A stretch of DNA of 64,000 nucleotides from Dermacentor variabilis. Its lineage: Eukaryota > Arthropoda > Arachnida > Ixodida > Ixodidae. A program made the translations under genes and the position numbers. The stretch is taken from positions 50,270,115-50,334,114 of the forward strand of contig NC_134573.1 in assembly GCF_050947875.1 (NCBI RefSeq). Reading direction: 5' to 3'. Positions 1 through 11,534 of the stretch are shown piece after piece. The stretch's first letter is position 1; every line of letters starts with the position of its first letter. The notes below the pieces were generated by a model. That model had not been told where the DNA came from, ran no database searches, and saw nothing but the letters and a program-made list of their open reading frames with translations.

Positions 1-1434
1 AAGGCAGCTGGGGAGGATCAGGTAACAGCAGATTTGTTGAAGGATGGTGGTCAGATTGTTCTAGAGAAACTGGCCATCCTGTATACGCGATGCCTCATAA
101 CGTCGAGCGTACCGGAATCTTGGTTGAACGCTAACATAATCCTAATCCATAAGAAAGGGGACGCCAAAGACTTGAAAAATTATAGACCGATCAGCTTACT
201 GTCCGTTGCCTACAAAGTATTTACTAAGGTAATCGCAAATAGAATCAGGAACACCTTCAACTTATGTCAACCAAAGGACCAGGCAGGATTCCGTAAAGGC
301 TACTCAACAATAGACCATATTCACACTGTCAATCAAGTGATAGAGAAATGTGCAGAATATAACCAACCCTTATATATAGCTTTCATTGATTACGAGAAAG
401 CGTTTGATTCAGTCGAAACCTCAGCAGTCATGGAGGCATTACGGAATCAGGGTGTAGATGAGCCATATTTAAAAATACTGGAAGATATCTATAGAGGCTC
501 CACAGCCACCGTAGTCCTCCACAAAGAAAGCAACAAAATCCCTATAAAGATAGGCGTCAGACAGGGAGATACGATATCTCCAATGCTATTCACAGCATGT
601 TTACAGGAGGTATTCAGAGGCCTGGAGTGGGAAGAATTGGGGATAAAAGTTGATGGAGAATACCTTAGCAACTTGCGATTCGCTGATGATATTGCCTTGC
701 TTAGTAACTCAGGAGACCAATTGCAATGCATGCTCACTGACCTGGAGAGGCAAAGCAGAAGGGTGGGTCTGAAAATTAATCTGCATAAAACTAAAGTATT
801 GTTTAACAGTCTCGGAAGAGAACAGCAGTTTACGATAGGTAGCGAAGCACTGGAAGTCGTAAGGGAATACATCTACTTAGGGCAGGTAGTGACCACGGAT
901 CCGGATCATGAGACTGAAATAACCAGAAGAATAAGAATGGGCTGGGGTGCGTTTGGCAGGCATTCTCAAATCATGAACAGCAGGTTGCCACTATCCCTCA
1001 AAAGGAAAGTGTATAACAGCTGTGTGTTACCAGTACTCACATATGGGGCAGAAACCTGGAGGCTTACGAAAAGGGTTCTGCTGAAATTGAGGACGACGCA
1101 ACGAGCTATGGAAAGAAGAATGATGGGTGTGACATTAAGGGATAAGAAAAGAGCAGATTGGGTGAGGCAACAAACGCGGGTAAACGACATCTTAGTTGAA
1201 ATCAAGAAAAAGAAATGGGCATGGGCCGGACATGTAATGAGGAGGGATGATAACCGATGGTCACTAAGGGTTACGGACTGGATTCCAAGGGAAGGGATGC
1301 GTAGCAGGGGGCGGCAGAAAGTTAGGTGGGCGGATGACATTAAGACGTTTGCAGGGACAACATGGCCACAATTAGTACATGACCGGGGTAGTTGGAGAAG
1401 TATGGGAGAGGCCTTTGCCCTGCGGTGGGCGTAA
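1..1434 (+). CDS. RTE-clade LINE reverse transcriptase, 3' part
   Basis: The frame is already open at base 1 (it reads KAAGED, then the first Met at base 34) and runs about 477 codons to a TAA, so the 5' part lies outside the window. It contains the palm and fingers of a LINE reverse transcriptase: NYRPISLL, AFIDYEKAFDSV, GVRQGDTISPMLF and RFADDIALL (catalytic FADD), then a thumb and the basic tail with GRQKVRWADDI that is usual in RTE elements. There is no RNase H domain, which also fits RTE. In the family this enzyme primes reverse transcription at a nicked target site. No stop or frameshift interrupts the visible part, unlike its relative at 55.5-57.4 kb, so this copy looks young. The family call is confident; the clade is inferred from motif style. 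Confidence 0.9.
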   Translation, partial: KAAGEDQVTADLLKDGGQIVLEKLAILYTRCLITSSVPESWLNANIILIHKKGDAKDLKNYRPISLLSVAYKVFTKVIANRIRNTFNLCQPKDQAGFRKGYSTIDHIHTVNQVIEKCAEYNQPLYIAFIDYEKAFDSVETSAVMEALRNQGVDEPYLKILEDIYRGSTATVVLHKESNKIPIKIGVRQGDTISPMLFTACLQEVFRGLEWEELGIKVDGEYLSNLRFADDIALLSNSGDQLQCMLTDLERQSRRVGLKINLHKTKVLFNSLGREQQFTIGSEALEVVREYIYLGQVVTTDPDHETEITRRIRMGWGAFGRHSQIMNSRLPLSLKRKVYNSCVLPVLTYGAETWRLTKRVLLKLRTTQRAMERRMMGVTLRDKKRADWVRQQTRVNDILVEIKKKKWAWAGHVMRRDDNRWSLRVTDWIPREGMRSRGRQKVRWADDIKTFAGTTWPQLVHDRGSWRSMGEAFALRWA

Positions 1435-1438
1435 CTAG

Positions 1439-1459
1439 GCTGATGATGATGATGATGAA
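1439..1459 (+). repeat. (TGA)n tail at the LINE 3' end
   Basis: A short run of TGA/GAT triplets follows the reverse-transcriptase stop almost directly. RTE elements typically end in a short simple repeat instead of poly(A), so this marks the 3' terminus of the first LINE. A similar GATGGTGATGATGAT tail follows the related pseudogene near 57.36 kb. Confidence 0.75.
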
Positions 1460-4400
1460 CCACCCCGGAGACAGTGCTTTTGGGGCTGCAGTGGGTCAAT
1501 ACGGAAAGAGTGCATTATCGTTGAGTCGCCTTTATTCTGCACTGGAACATACAACTGCTAGTGCAACAATTAATAATTGGTTCAAGCTCTGGCCAGCTTA
1601 ATTACACTATTTCGTGTTATAGCTTAAATACACGAATTTTACAGTGTTTTTCCTGTAAATTTTATGTCACCTCTCACTCGCTCCAGTTGTTGGCATTTCA
1701 CAAAGGAAAATCAATATTATTTCATCATAAAAATTACTGTGTAGTTATCAATGGAAATGGCGAACTACCATTGTGCTGGCTAAATGAATGATGAAATTTT
1801 GTGGAGTTCCCATTGAATCAATGAGAGTACAACAGATCAACAATGGAAATTTAACAACCATTTTTGTAAGGCATACGTGATAGGCAACTCGGCGTATTTC
1901 CGTAGCCATGCGTGCGCTTTTGATTTCGGAAGCATAGAATTAAGCGCAAGTATGTAATAATATATCAACTGCAGTTTAAAGCAAGACTTCAGTTGTACTT
2001 AATAAGAGTCGACTCTTGTAGAGTATTCGCATAGACTACATCCGATGTACCAAGATTTCTCCGCCAGGCCTCGCCACTTACTGGTTTTTGAAACTTTCTT
2101 TGGCACTTCAAAATTACAATTACTACTTAAATCGCGAACGTGCTGTATTATATTAGTCTAAATCATAGTCATTTAACTTCTACCAACGTCTCAGTCCGGC
2201 CAGTTGTCAGTCCTGAGTTGTCAGTCCTGTCAGTCCCCTTAAATTTTCTTTCCCAGAACCAGTATTGGTCTTTCCTTCGACTGTGCGACCAGCCTGCAGT
2301 TCCTGGCGAGAGGACAGTAACAAGTAGAAAAACATTGACACTGCTGCTCATATTTAACCTTCTGGACCTTGCTGTTATGGTTCGTGACTGTCAATATGAA
2401 AAGTCGTTGAAAGCCTGAACTGCGAATTAATTTGTCAGAAAGAAAGTGGCGACCGATGACGTAGCATATTAAGGGCAACTAAAGACTATCCGTACACGTT
2501 TTCGCTAAGTAGATTAAGTACGGACAAAATACTCTCCTCCTCCTCCGAGCTTCTCCCTCGCTCAGCCCATCAGCTTCCGGCGTCAAGCGGAACTTACGTA
2601 GTCCCAGTTTCTGATTTCAAATGCAAGCGTCGTCACTGCTGCGTATAGGTGCGAGCGTGCAGCACGCGAAAATTCAAGAAAAGTGAAATGACAAAAACAG
2701 AACCCGAAACGTGATCCCCGGAAGCGGAATTGCGGAGGCAGAATTGGTTTGAAACAATAATCGTAACAGCGGCGCTCATGAAAAGTTGGCGATACTTAGC
2801 ACAAGCGGTGGTGGCATGTTTACGGAGGGGGTTTTAGGAGCAGCAATTTGAGGTGCGACCGGTTGGTAGATGCTCTCTTAGTTGGAATAATACATAAGCA
2901 ATGTGAATATCTTAAATAGTGAAACTGATCCTAAACAAATCTTCGAACGCAAGTTGGCAAAATGCTTGATTTCTCATTTCAGATATTTTTACTCGAACTT
3001 AATTTCACGGTAATTCGTTTTATTCTCGTGGCGGCTAGGTTTATTGAAATGCTGATTGTGCTGCGTCCTTCTTTTTGTTTTTGATTATACGGAAAGCGGT
3101 CGGAAGACATATGCATGAAATTCTACGACCAGCTGCTCCCTCATCAAACGGCATTTTGAAGAGAAAAATGGAAGGTCTGTGAAATTCCCATTGACCTTAC
3201 ACCACTACATATTCTGCATTTAGTAATAAGTTATATATTTAAGGTATTTTCATCGTTGTGACAAAATTACCAGTCATAATTGAGCAATAAATGTAATGTG
3301 CCCAAGCGTTATGCTTCTGAGCCTCGTCAGCTAGGGCTTCGAAGAAGATGATCGCGACGTGGTGTCTTACAGGAACGTACGCACGTGCTACAAAATTATT
3401 ACGAACAACATATCCGCCCTTTATTGATAATGTGTGCGATAGCAGTTATGGCGATATTTTCTGACGAAGATGTAAGCACATATTTCTTTCTTAAAAATTA
3501 CGCCTAGGTAGTCCTTCTCCACCGCATTTTGTCATATACACTGTAGAACTAAGCATCATCACCTTTGTTCTGCGTACTACTGAATGCCTAGTTATAACCA
3601 CGGCACATACATGCCAAAAACATAAACGAGCAAAATCGGGCCATGTATGCAGCGCTGAGCTACAACTATTGACTTATTGCTCAATGACACGCATTAGTAC
3701 ATCGTAAGCGCATTTGCTAGGAATGTCTGCAATGAGAGAAAACAAGTAGAGAAACATTTCTGTCACGATGTGGTGTAAATACCGATTGAAATAGCCAGAT
3801 AGTGGTGTGCTTTTCTAAAAGCACAACTGAGGAGCAAGAGAGACACGTGTCCTTCCATTTGGCGATTTCCATGGCTTGCAAACTGTCTTAGAGGCTGCTG
3901 TAAACATGTGAGTCAAGTGTTACTGCACGGCCTGCAGCAGGTAAATTACAGTATCGCATGAAACGCGGCAAAATATTGCACTCGCTTCCGCCGTATCATG
4001 CAGTGTCATCGAAAATAGCTAACAGACAAGCTCTATTGGCTGATTTAGTGATCGCAAAAACATCCTCAGTAACACATAATTGCTATATTTAAGTCTAATA
4101 ATTGAAACATATGTGTGTCTGTGATCTTAAATAGACCGAAAATAATTTCATCTTAGCACTGCCGGCTGCTTTTGCTGCACGTGGCCTCCGAGATGTCAGC
4201 CGCGTTTTGCGTAGCTTAGTCTATTGCCGCCGCCACGGGTTTCTGCGATGAGCCCTTTCTCTGCACTTTGACGAAGGGTGCCTGAATGCATTCCGGAGGG
4301 GAGAAAATTCAGAGCAGCGCAGTTGGGTATAGGGAGATGCATCTTGGCTTCGCCCCTGTGCAGCTTGTAGGGCGGCTATACCTTGACAAAAAGACAAAGT

Positions 4401-5629
4401 GACACGTCGATGCAACAACATCACTAATTCTTCAAGCTTTACAAAAATTTTTGCATCATGTGATTTGTGAGACGAAGTCCGTTATGATGAGTTCATTCTA
4501 TTTGTTTAACAGTGTTTAAATGCCACTTTATTCTAGTGAAGTGCAGAGGTGAGCCTCATATTGAGGCACCTGCCTTTCTTTCTCTATAAACCTTATCTTA
4601 GTTTAAAAGAATTGAATAAATAACTGGCGTGGTACAAAACATTGAAGCGGTTTTGTGTTATTTCAAGTAACGCTGGAATTCTAGCGAGTTGATCAAATAT
4701 TGTCTCGGATAAACCCGCTATCTTGCACACAACTTTAAAACATGGTGGAATGCGCACCGATTTGTGTCGCTGTCTGTTCGCTGACTTCCATACCATTTTA
4801 AAGTAGTTGTATGCAGGATAGTGCGTTTCTCCAAAACAGAAGTACAGTTCTTGATTGGGCAGTGACACGATTCTTTTTTTTTCTGTCACTTTCCTTTCTA
4901 TTCAGCCAGAACAATAGCACAGGTGTACAAAGCACCATATGAACTCTATATTTCCAGGATATAGTTTCCAGAATGTGGGAAACGGTGTGCTTATAAGGTA
5001 CGACGTGCCATCTTGTCTTTAAAGCCCATATTATTCCGTCCTGATCCATCCGTTTTGTTAACCGACCACGTTGCCACTAAAACCATGAGCTTTGAGAGGT
5101 GCCCTGAGTATGTGAAACGGCTTACTTGGTTCATGAAGCTAAGCTCATAATGTGGTTGAATGACTTGACTAGCAAGCCGTGGAAGTGAAAATGAGCAGTC
5201 AAGCTTTTTGCTATATTTGATTGTAGCTTTTGTAGGGGATGGACCGGTTCATTGCTCTTCACTTCATGAAACCGCAAATTTCAGAAGAAATATGTAGGCC
5301 AAGTGCAAAAAATGTAATATAATTACTCGTATTTCTTGAATGCCAATATGAACGGGGCAGGACACTCAAAATACATTTAGTTTTTATCTAAAGTGATTAC
5401 CTTCGGAGGAGATCATGTTACCCATATAATAGTGCGCAGACAGTCTGTTACTAGAATGTGTGTTATAGCGATATGCTTTATCGAGAGGGTGTCACCGCTT
5501 TCGGAAGACAGCAGGCATGGGTGTCTTATTTGTGTTGCGCTAGAGACGTATTCTTTTTTTAGGGTGAACTTGGATGTACATAATATTCATTCGCTGCTGT
5601 CAGCAGGCTGAGTGTTTTCTGACCCGCAG
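1460..5629. other. Unrecognised AT-rich DNA, no supported gene
   Basis: I see no convincing exon, RNA gene or transposon domain here. Short open frames on both strands look like chance frames. A small cluster of GTCAGTCC direct repeats lies near 2205-2235. If the exon at 5630 is real, part of this stretch would be its upstream intron. Confidence 0.5.
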
Positions 5630-5750
5630 GAACGCCTACATTTCCGAGTACGTTCGTACTTCAGGCGAAGTTGTCTGCAAGCGCCTGACAGATCCCGGGA
5701 ACCTTTACGGGCTGCCAGATTGGTTCCTGGAGGCGTTCAAAGGATATTGA
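5630..5750 (+). CDS. Candidate terminal exon of an unknown gene
   Basis: A pyrimidine-rich stretch ending TTTTCTGACCCGCAG looks like a splice acceptor. It is followed by about 40 codons that read like real protein (from NAYISEYVR and SGEVVCKRL through YGLPDWFLEAF) and end KGY-stop. The first exon base completes a split codon. The composition contrasts with the AT-rich, stop-dense flanks. I do not recognise the family. No upstream partner exon was identified and no canonical AATAAA lies close downstream, so this may also be a retro-fragment or chance. It is unrelated in frame or sequence to the DXO exons. Confidence 0.35.
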
Positions 5751-7230
5751 AGTGTCCACATCAGCTGCTCTTCTAATCGCACCTCACGCGATGATTTTAC
5801 GACAGCTGTTCTTTTAAAGCATTTTTTACAACACAAAGGGTTTGATATTTTCTAGGTGCCCCGCAAGACGCTCTACTTGGTGAAGATGTAAGACGGTAGC
5901 ACATTGTCCTATGGAAGATCCGAAGTATTTTGTTTACATCATGTCGTTCTTGCAAAATTGCAGCTGTTTTTAATAATGTTTTATAGGGCTAATTATTGCA
6001 AATTTTACCGTTTAATGACAGCGCTCTATAAAGATTGAAATATTTCAGGTAATTACTGTAATTCAGGTAATGGGTAAATTAATGCCAACAGAACTCGTAA
6101 TATTCATTGACGAGGCAGGCATAAAAATAAAAACATTTGTTACACCTGCGTGATTGTCATTATTTTCGTTGGTATGACGGTTGCAGCAATGACTTGGCGA
6201 AATTCCTCGAATATGGGATCCGTCACACTTCTGCAGTTCACTCTCGATCCTCGAAACGAGCGTTATTTCTAACAACCAAAGTATTTCTTTGCGAAGTTGC
6301 AACATCTTTAAGCAGCTGCACCACAACGAAAATAAAGTTCTTAGAAAGCGGGCACAAATGCAACCTATTTGCAATGGCGCTTCCCTTGCCCGCCACGATA
6401 TTTGACATGCCAAATTTCTTCGTCTTAGAGGAACTTAAGGAAATCCCTCACGGGTTATGCACAATAATGAACCCATAGAAGCAGCAAAACAAATAGCGCA
6501 ACTAAGAAACACCTTCATGTCAAGCGATACACTCGTAGTGGCAAAAGGCTCAACTTGTGTGGTTTGCATAGAAAGTCTCCTCAGCTGCAAGAGGTTCATG
6601 GCCTTCGTAAGCAAAATAGGTAGGCAGGCCAGTTTACATACATTATAAGATGTGACTTGCGCTGGGCTTAACGACGTTGACATACGATTGTTCTACGCCC
6701 TAAATGCAATGGTTGCATCTGGGCTAATATGATCTGTACTAAATCCAACGCATTTTCGTAATTATTGGAAACAATATAGATGGTCGATATAGTTTCTAGA
6801 CTTCCCAGCTTTCTGCTTGACTACATACTCCTCATTCATTGTTTCGCACACTTTTCTACAACGGTTTTGTTCTAAGCGTTGACTGGATTAAAGTGGTTTT
6901 CTTATTCTTAATAAAAGGAGCTTAGTAGAAATGTTATCAATTACTGGAAAATATCAAACGGTCCTACGCCTCTTCGAAATTACGTCTTCCTTTTTATGCA
7001 CTATTTCCCTCTTTACAAATCCTTGTTACGAACGAAGTTTCCAGGCTAAAGCCTCGTAGCAGTGATTATATGAGTCTTGTAGCGGTCAGGCTACCTTTTT
7101 CTACTTGAGCAAGGATTGTTCCAAGATGCAAGGTAATAATGTGGACCGTCACGTTTGTTGACGTACGAGCTGCCGTGAGGAGGACTCGAAGGCTATACAG
7201 CCGGACAGGTTGCACAGTTGGACATATAAT
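5751..7230. other. Unrecognised DNA, no supported gene
   Basis: Open frames of about 110 codons occur on both strands near 6.1-6.7 kb, but none shows a motif I can name and they overlap each other antisense. They could be remnants of an old element. No RNA gene was seen. Confidence 0.4.
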
Positions 7231-7740
7231 TAACACTGCACTCTTGTACAACACACAAAATTAGCACAGGACTGTCTTCTAATGCGTGGAATCCTACGAC
7301 GCGGCACACTGCACAGTTCCTGTCCATTGCTCACTAGCGCGAAATCCGGGTGCCGTGGCGTACGGCGCAATTGAGTTTGTTCACGTGTGGTTGCAATCTT
7401 CGTCGGAATGCGGTACGCGGCGGAGACGGCTTGGATTGGGTAGCCAGTGGCGGTAACACGGCGACAAGCCGCTGCCGTGGGATTTCTGGTAGTGCTGGAA
7501 CTCCGAGAGGACGGGAACTCGGAGAGCACCAGAACCCGCCAGGGGCAGGACACGGCAGGAACATGGCTCGATGGCCCTTCAGGAGGCTGCCCTGCGGTAA
7601 ACCTCGGGTAGCCCTCTCGGGACTCGTTCATGAACCTCATGGGCTCGTTCGATCCGCCTTCGTCCCCGCAGCTGATGATGATGATGGTGCCTCGATTAAC
7701 GGGAAAAACCCACTATGGGGGACAGGCTGGTAAAATCGGC
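7231..7740. other. GC-rich block with imperfect hairpin and GAT repeat
   Basis: This 0.5-kb block is much richer in G+C than its flanks. It contains an imperfect hairpin (CTCCGAG at 7501-7507 against CTCGGAG near 7521, with GTGCT/AGCAC extending the stem) and a (GAT)4 run near 7675-7687. It has open frames of 127-136 codons on both strands but no recognisable protein motif. It may be a dispersed repeat end; the identity is unknown. Confidence 0.35.
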
Positions 7741-7888
7741 TGGTAATATGATTGAAAAATGAAATAAATAAGTTAATAAATAAATAACACGAAAAAAGGG
7801 AAATTATTAATTCAAGAGGAGAAGTGAACTGTTACTGAATGAGATACAGTAGTGTTTAATACGGTAGCCAGCCTTGCTTTGATCGGAG

Positions 7889-7899
7889 TAGTAACGAGA
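7889..7899. repeat. Target-site duplication, 3' side of LINE
   Basis: TAGTAACGAGA here is repeated exactly at 13752-13762, on the other side of the minus-strand LINE. An exact 11-bp direct repeat bracketing the whole element is the signature of target-primed reverse transcription and sets its two ends. Confidence 0.85.
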
Positions 7900-7915
7900 G
7901 AGAGAGTAAAACATT

Positions 7916-7921
7916 TTTATT
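7916..7921 (-). terminator. LINE polyadenylation signal
   Basis: AATAAA on the minus strand lies about 40 bases downstream of the ORF2 stop and just before the (TC)n element end, the expected place for 3'-end formation of the LINE transcript. Confidence 0.6.
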
Positions 7922-7960
7922 AATAATATTTGAATGGCGAGAGCAGTGTGGGAGGAACCC

Positions 7961-10900
7961 TCAGTCCAGGGTCCCTAAGATGATTCCGGCGATGTTTCGA
8001 GCCCGTTGTATCACTGCTCGGAGGACCTCGGGAGGTCCGTCGCGGAGGGCATCGTCCCACAGCTCTTTGTTGCGTAGGGGGTTAAGGAGAGTTGGCAAGG
8101 GAGGAAAGAGGTTTGCAGTGCACTCAGTCGTGACGTGGAAGATTGTGGGCGAGCTGCCACAGCCAGGGCAACGATCTGCATAACAGTGTGGGTAGAATTT
8201 ATTGAGAGAGACAAGATTAGGAAAAGTTGCGGTTTGTAACTGGCGTAATTAATGCCACTGCTTCCTCCCGCGAGAAGGACGGCGGTGGTGCGGCGTGGGT
8301 GCGACGAATGCGTGTATAATGATGGAGTATGTCTTTATAACGGAGCAAGGGATCCCCCCACTCTGAACTAGTCGCCTCACCACGCCGAGTCGCCCGGAGG
8401 GAAATTCCTCGGGCAACCGCATGTGCGCGTTCGTTACCCGGCAGCGAGGTATGACCAGGGGTCCAGAGTAAGTGGATGCGGGGAGGTGTGGTTGGTGTAT
8501 TTTGCGGGATCTGTTTGAAAAGTTGGTGCGCCGCTCTCGGGATGCCATGTCCTGATAGGAACGCCCGGCATGCCTGTTGCGAGTCCGTCAATATATACAC
8601 TTCCTCAGGAACACGGATGGCGTATCGAATTGCAAGAGCAACACCGAGAATTTCTCCGTAAGCGGCATTTGTTCCGCGCATTGCAGCAGAGTCTCTCAGG
8701 GATTCGGTGCCATCCAAAACTACCGAGGTACAGCCCTCTTGAGTGCGTGATGTGTCCGTGTATAAAGTGTGTGTTTCCGGGATTTTTGCAAGCATGCGGC
8801 CAATGTATCGTACACGGGCTTTGCGCCGCCCTTTGTCATGCTCGGGGTGCTTATTACGTGGCAATGGATGAATACTTAGTGCTTGGCGTATCGCTGACGA
8901 CAAGATCGTTGGACGGGTTTCAGACTCAAGGGGTGGGACAGAGTATCCTAGCCGTGTGGGAAGATGGCGGCCAGTAGTAGTGAGTAGGAGGCGCTGGCGA
9001 TGGCTGACCCAATGTGCCTCTAGCAGCTCGCCTAGTGTGTTATGTGTCCCTAAGTTAAGGAGACGGTTTGTGGAAGTATGGTTCGGGAGGCCATGGGCCA
9101 GCTTCGTCGCTTTGCGAATCATTGCGTCTATGCGAAGTTGTTGCGCTTGGGTCAACCGCGGAAATGGGTGATTGTATGTAAGGCGGCTGATCACGCATGC
9201 CTCCACCAAGCGCAGCAGGTCCTCTTCTCGAAGGCCCGAGCGCCAGTTGGAGACCCTCCGGATCATGGCCATAATTAGCTCAATCTGTCTGGATAGAAGG
9301 GAAACAGTGTAGCTTGATCTGCCATCCGCTTGGATGTGTAGGCCGAGGATACGAGCATGATTAACCTGTGGTATCGGTGTGCCATCCACGTGCACAGTGA
9401 TAGGGGGAGTAGAGGAATGGCTCCGGGGGCGAATGATTATGAGCTTCGACTTTTCCGGAGCACATCTTAAGCCGCATTTTCTCGCGTACTCGGAAACTGT
9501 ATCGACTACTTGCTGCAGTCGGTCCTGGATGGCTCCGTCGGAACCCCGTGTCGACCAGATAGTAATGTCGTCCGCATAAATAGCGTGGGCGACATCAGGG
9601 ATCTGGTCGAGTAGTTGGGGGAGCCCTGCGAGCGCGATATTGAATAAAGTAGGGGAAAGAACTGAGCCCTGGGGTGTCCCACGTCCTACAAGGCGAATCG
9701 TACCGGATCGATGCGGTCCCATTCCTACGGTGGCTGTGCGATCTCAAAGAAATGCGCGGATATAGTTGTACATACGAATTCCACAGTGTGAATGTGCAAC
9801 ATTGCGAAGGATGAGGTCATGTTCAACATTATCGAATGCACCTTTTAGGTCTAAGGTGATGAGTGCTCTCGTTTGGGCGGACGACGGAGGTTCTATGACT
9901 TCCTCCCGCAATTGTAAAAGCACATCTTTGGCAGACAGATGAGCCCGATATCGGAATTGAGAGTTAGAAAAGAATGATTTTTCTTCGAGGAAGGGCTGCA
10001 GACGCCGCAAGAGTACATGCTCCATGAGCTTACCACTGCAGGATGTTAGGGAAATGGGTCGTAAGTTTTCAACCTTAACAGGCTTGCCCGGTTTGGGGAT
10101 CAGTGTGATGTCGGCGTGGCGCCATGCTTGGGGAAGCATGCCCTTGAGCCAGCAATCATTGAAGATATGGGTGAGGTGGTTAATATCCGCATCACTGAGG
10201 TTACGAAGGGTGGCGAATCGGATGTGGTCGGCTCCCGGTGCCGTGTTGCGGCGTAGGTCTTGTAGGACCACCCGCACCTCGTCAGATGTGATGTCCGCAT
10301 CGAGCAATTCGTTAGCCTCACCTACATAAGGATAGTCAGGGTACTGCGGCGGCGGGCCTGTGGATATGAAATGCTTCTCTAGCTCTCTGAGGAGTGTCGA
10401 GACATCGTTCCTGTACTGGTGCATTCGGATGTGCAGCTGTTGAAATGTTTTTCCCTTTGTTGTGGTGGGATCTGTGAGTGAGCGAAGAATCGACCACGTT
10501 TTTGCTGTGCTCAATGTGCCTGAGAGGCGATCGCAAAATCCTCGCCAGTTATTCCTCGTAAGGATCTCTGCATACCCCTGAGATTCCCGTGTAATTTGAT
10601 CTATACGTTTCCTAAATTTGCGGTTGAGGCGTTGTCGTTTCCATCGTCGTGTCAACCCTCTGCGGGCGTTCCAAAGATGAAGTAAATGCGGGTCTATGTC
10701 TGGTGTCACGGTTGTGGTGCGCAGTGTGCTTGTGGTGGCCTCTAGATCTTGTGCGAGAGAGTGAAGCCAGCGTTCGTACCCTTGGCGCTCAGGTGGGTCC
10801 TGGCGACGTTCCCTGAATTTCGCCCAATCCGTTATACGCACATTTCGCTCGGGCCTGCGCGCACCCCGTAATGACAAGGTGGTCGCCACAATGTAGTAGT

Positions 10901-11534
10901 CACTACCAAGGTGCTCCTCTAAAGGCCCGTGCGCAACGACTGGGCCAGTATTGCGCACGAAGGTAAGGTCAGGGCAGGTGTCACGAGATACGTTGTTGCC
11001 CATCCGAGTGGTGTGCTCTCGGACGGTAAGGAGTGTGTATCTCATGTTACAGATGGCATTTCATAAGCGGGTCCCTTTAGCCTGCGATTTAACGTAACCC
11101 CATGCAGTATGCGGAGCGTTAAAGCCGCCGGCCACCACACAAACCCGTCCAAACCTACCAAATTCTGTTAGTAGGTGCTGAAAACAGTGCGTTCGCGAAC
11201 GGGGGGGACTGTATGCATTGAGTATAAACAGACTCTCGCTGCGTTTACCTTGCGTAAATATTTCCAATATTTGGTGAGGAATGTCAGTGTTAGTGGTATG
11301 CATGCGACATGTAACATGTTTCGAAACTAAGGCTCCCACAAGAGGAGAGACACCCGAGAGCGTGCTGTAGCCGGATAAAGAAGGGGTGCAATTGACTTCC
11401 TGTAAGAGGATGACATCGGGAGGGTTCGTGGATGTGGCGATATACTGCTGTAGGGAACCTCGTTTTCGGCGGAATCCCCTACGATTCCACTGCCACACCA
11501 CTAGTTGCTCCGCGTTACGCGGCGCCATCATCAT
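7961..11534 (-). pseudogene. LINE ORF2: endonuclease-RT-RNase H, three lesions
   Basis: Read from a triple ATG at 11534. The endonuclease has VVWQWNRRGF and LLQEVN, but the usual GDFN core reads AGGFNAPH and the usual SDH reads GSDYY, so two catalytic positions look lost. The reverse transcriptase has LRPISLTS, LDLKGAFDNV, GTPQGSVLSP and YADDITIW. RNase H follows with YTDTS, ILTDSQQA and WTPGHTSLPGNE. Three lesions break it: TGA at 11063-11061 after KGTRL, TGA at 9746-9744 after YIRAFL, and a frameshift near 8250. Past the shift the frame continues as TATFPNL and a CYADRCPGCG...H...C motif to a TGA at 7961. Both nonsense codons leave the downstream frame unchanged. Confidence 0.88.

Noticed and set aside
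4593..5049. Overlapping minus-strand frames of 83-98 codons
   Set aside because: No motif, AT-rich, overlapping frames; likely chance.
9744..11063. Selenocysteine or recoded TGA in LINE ORF2
   Set aside because: No SECIS-like element was identified and each TGA is one base from an expected sense codon; simple mutation suffices.
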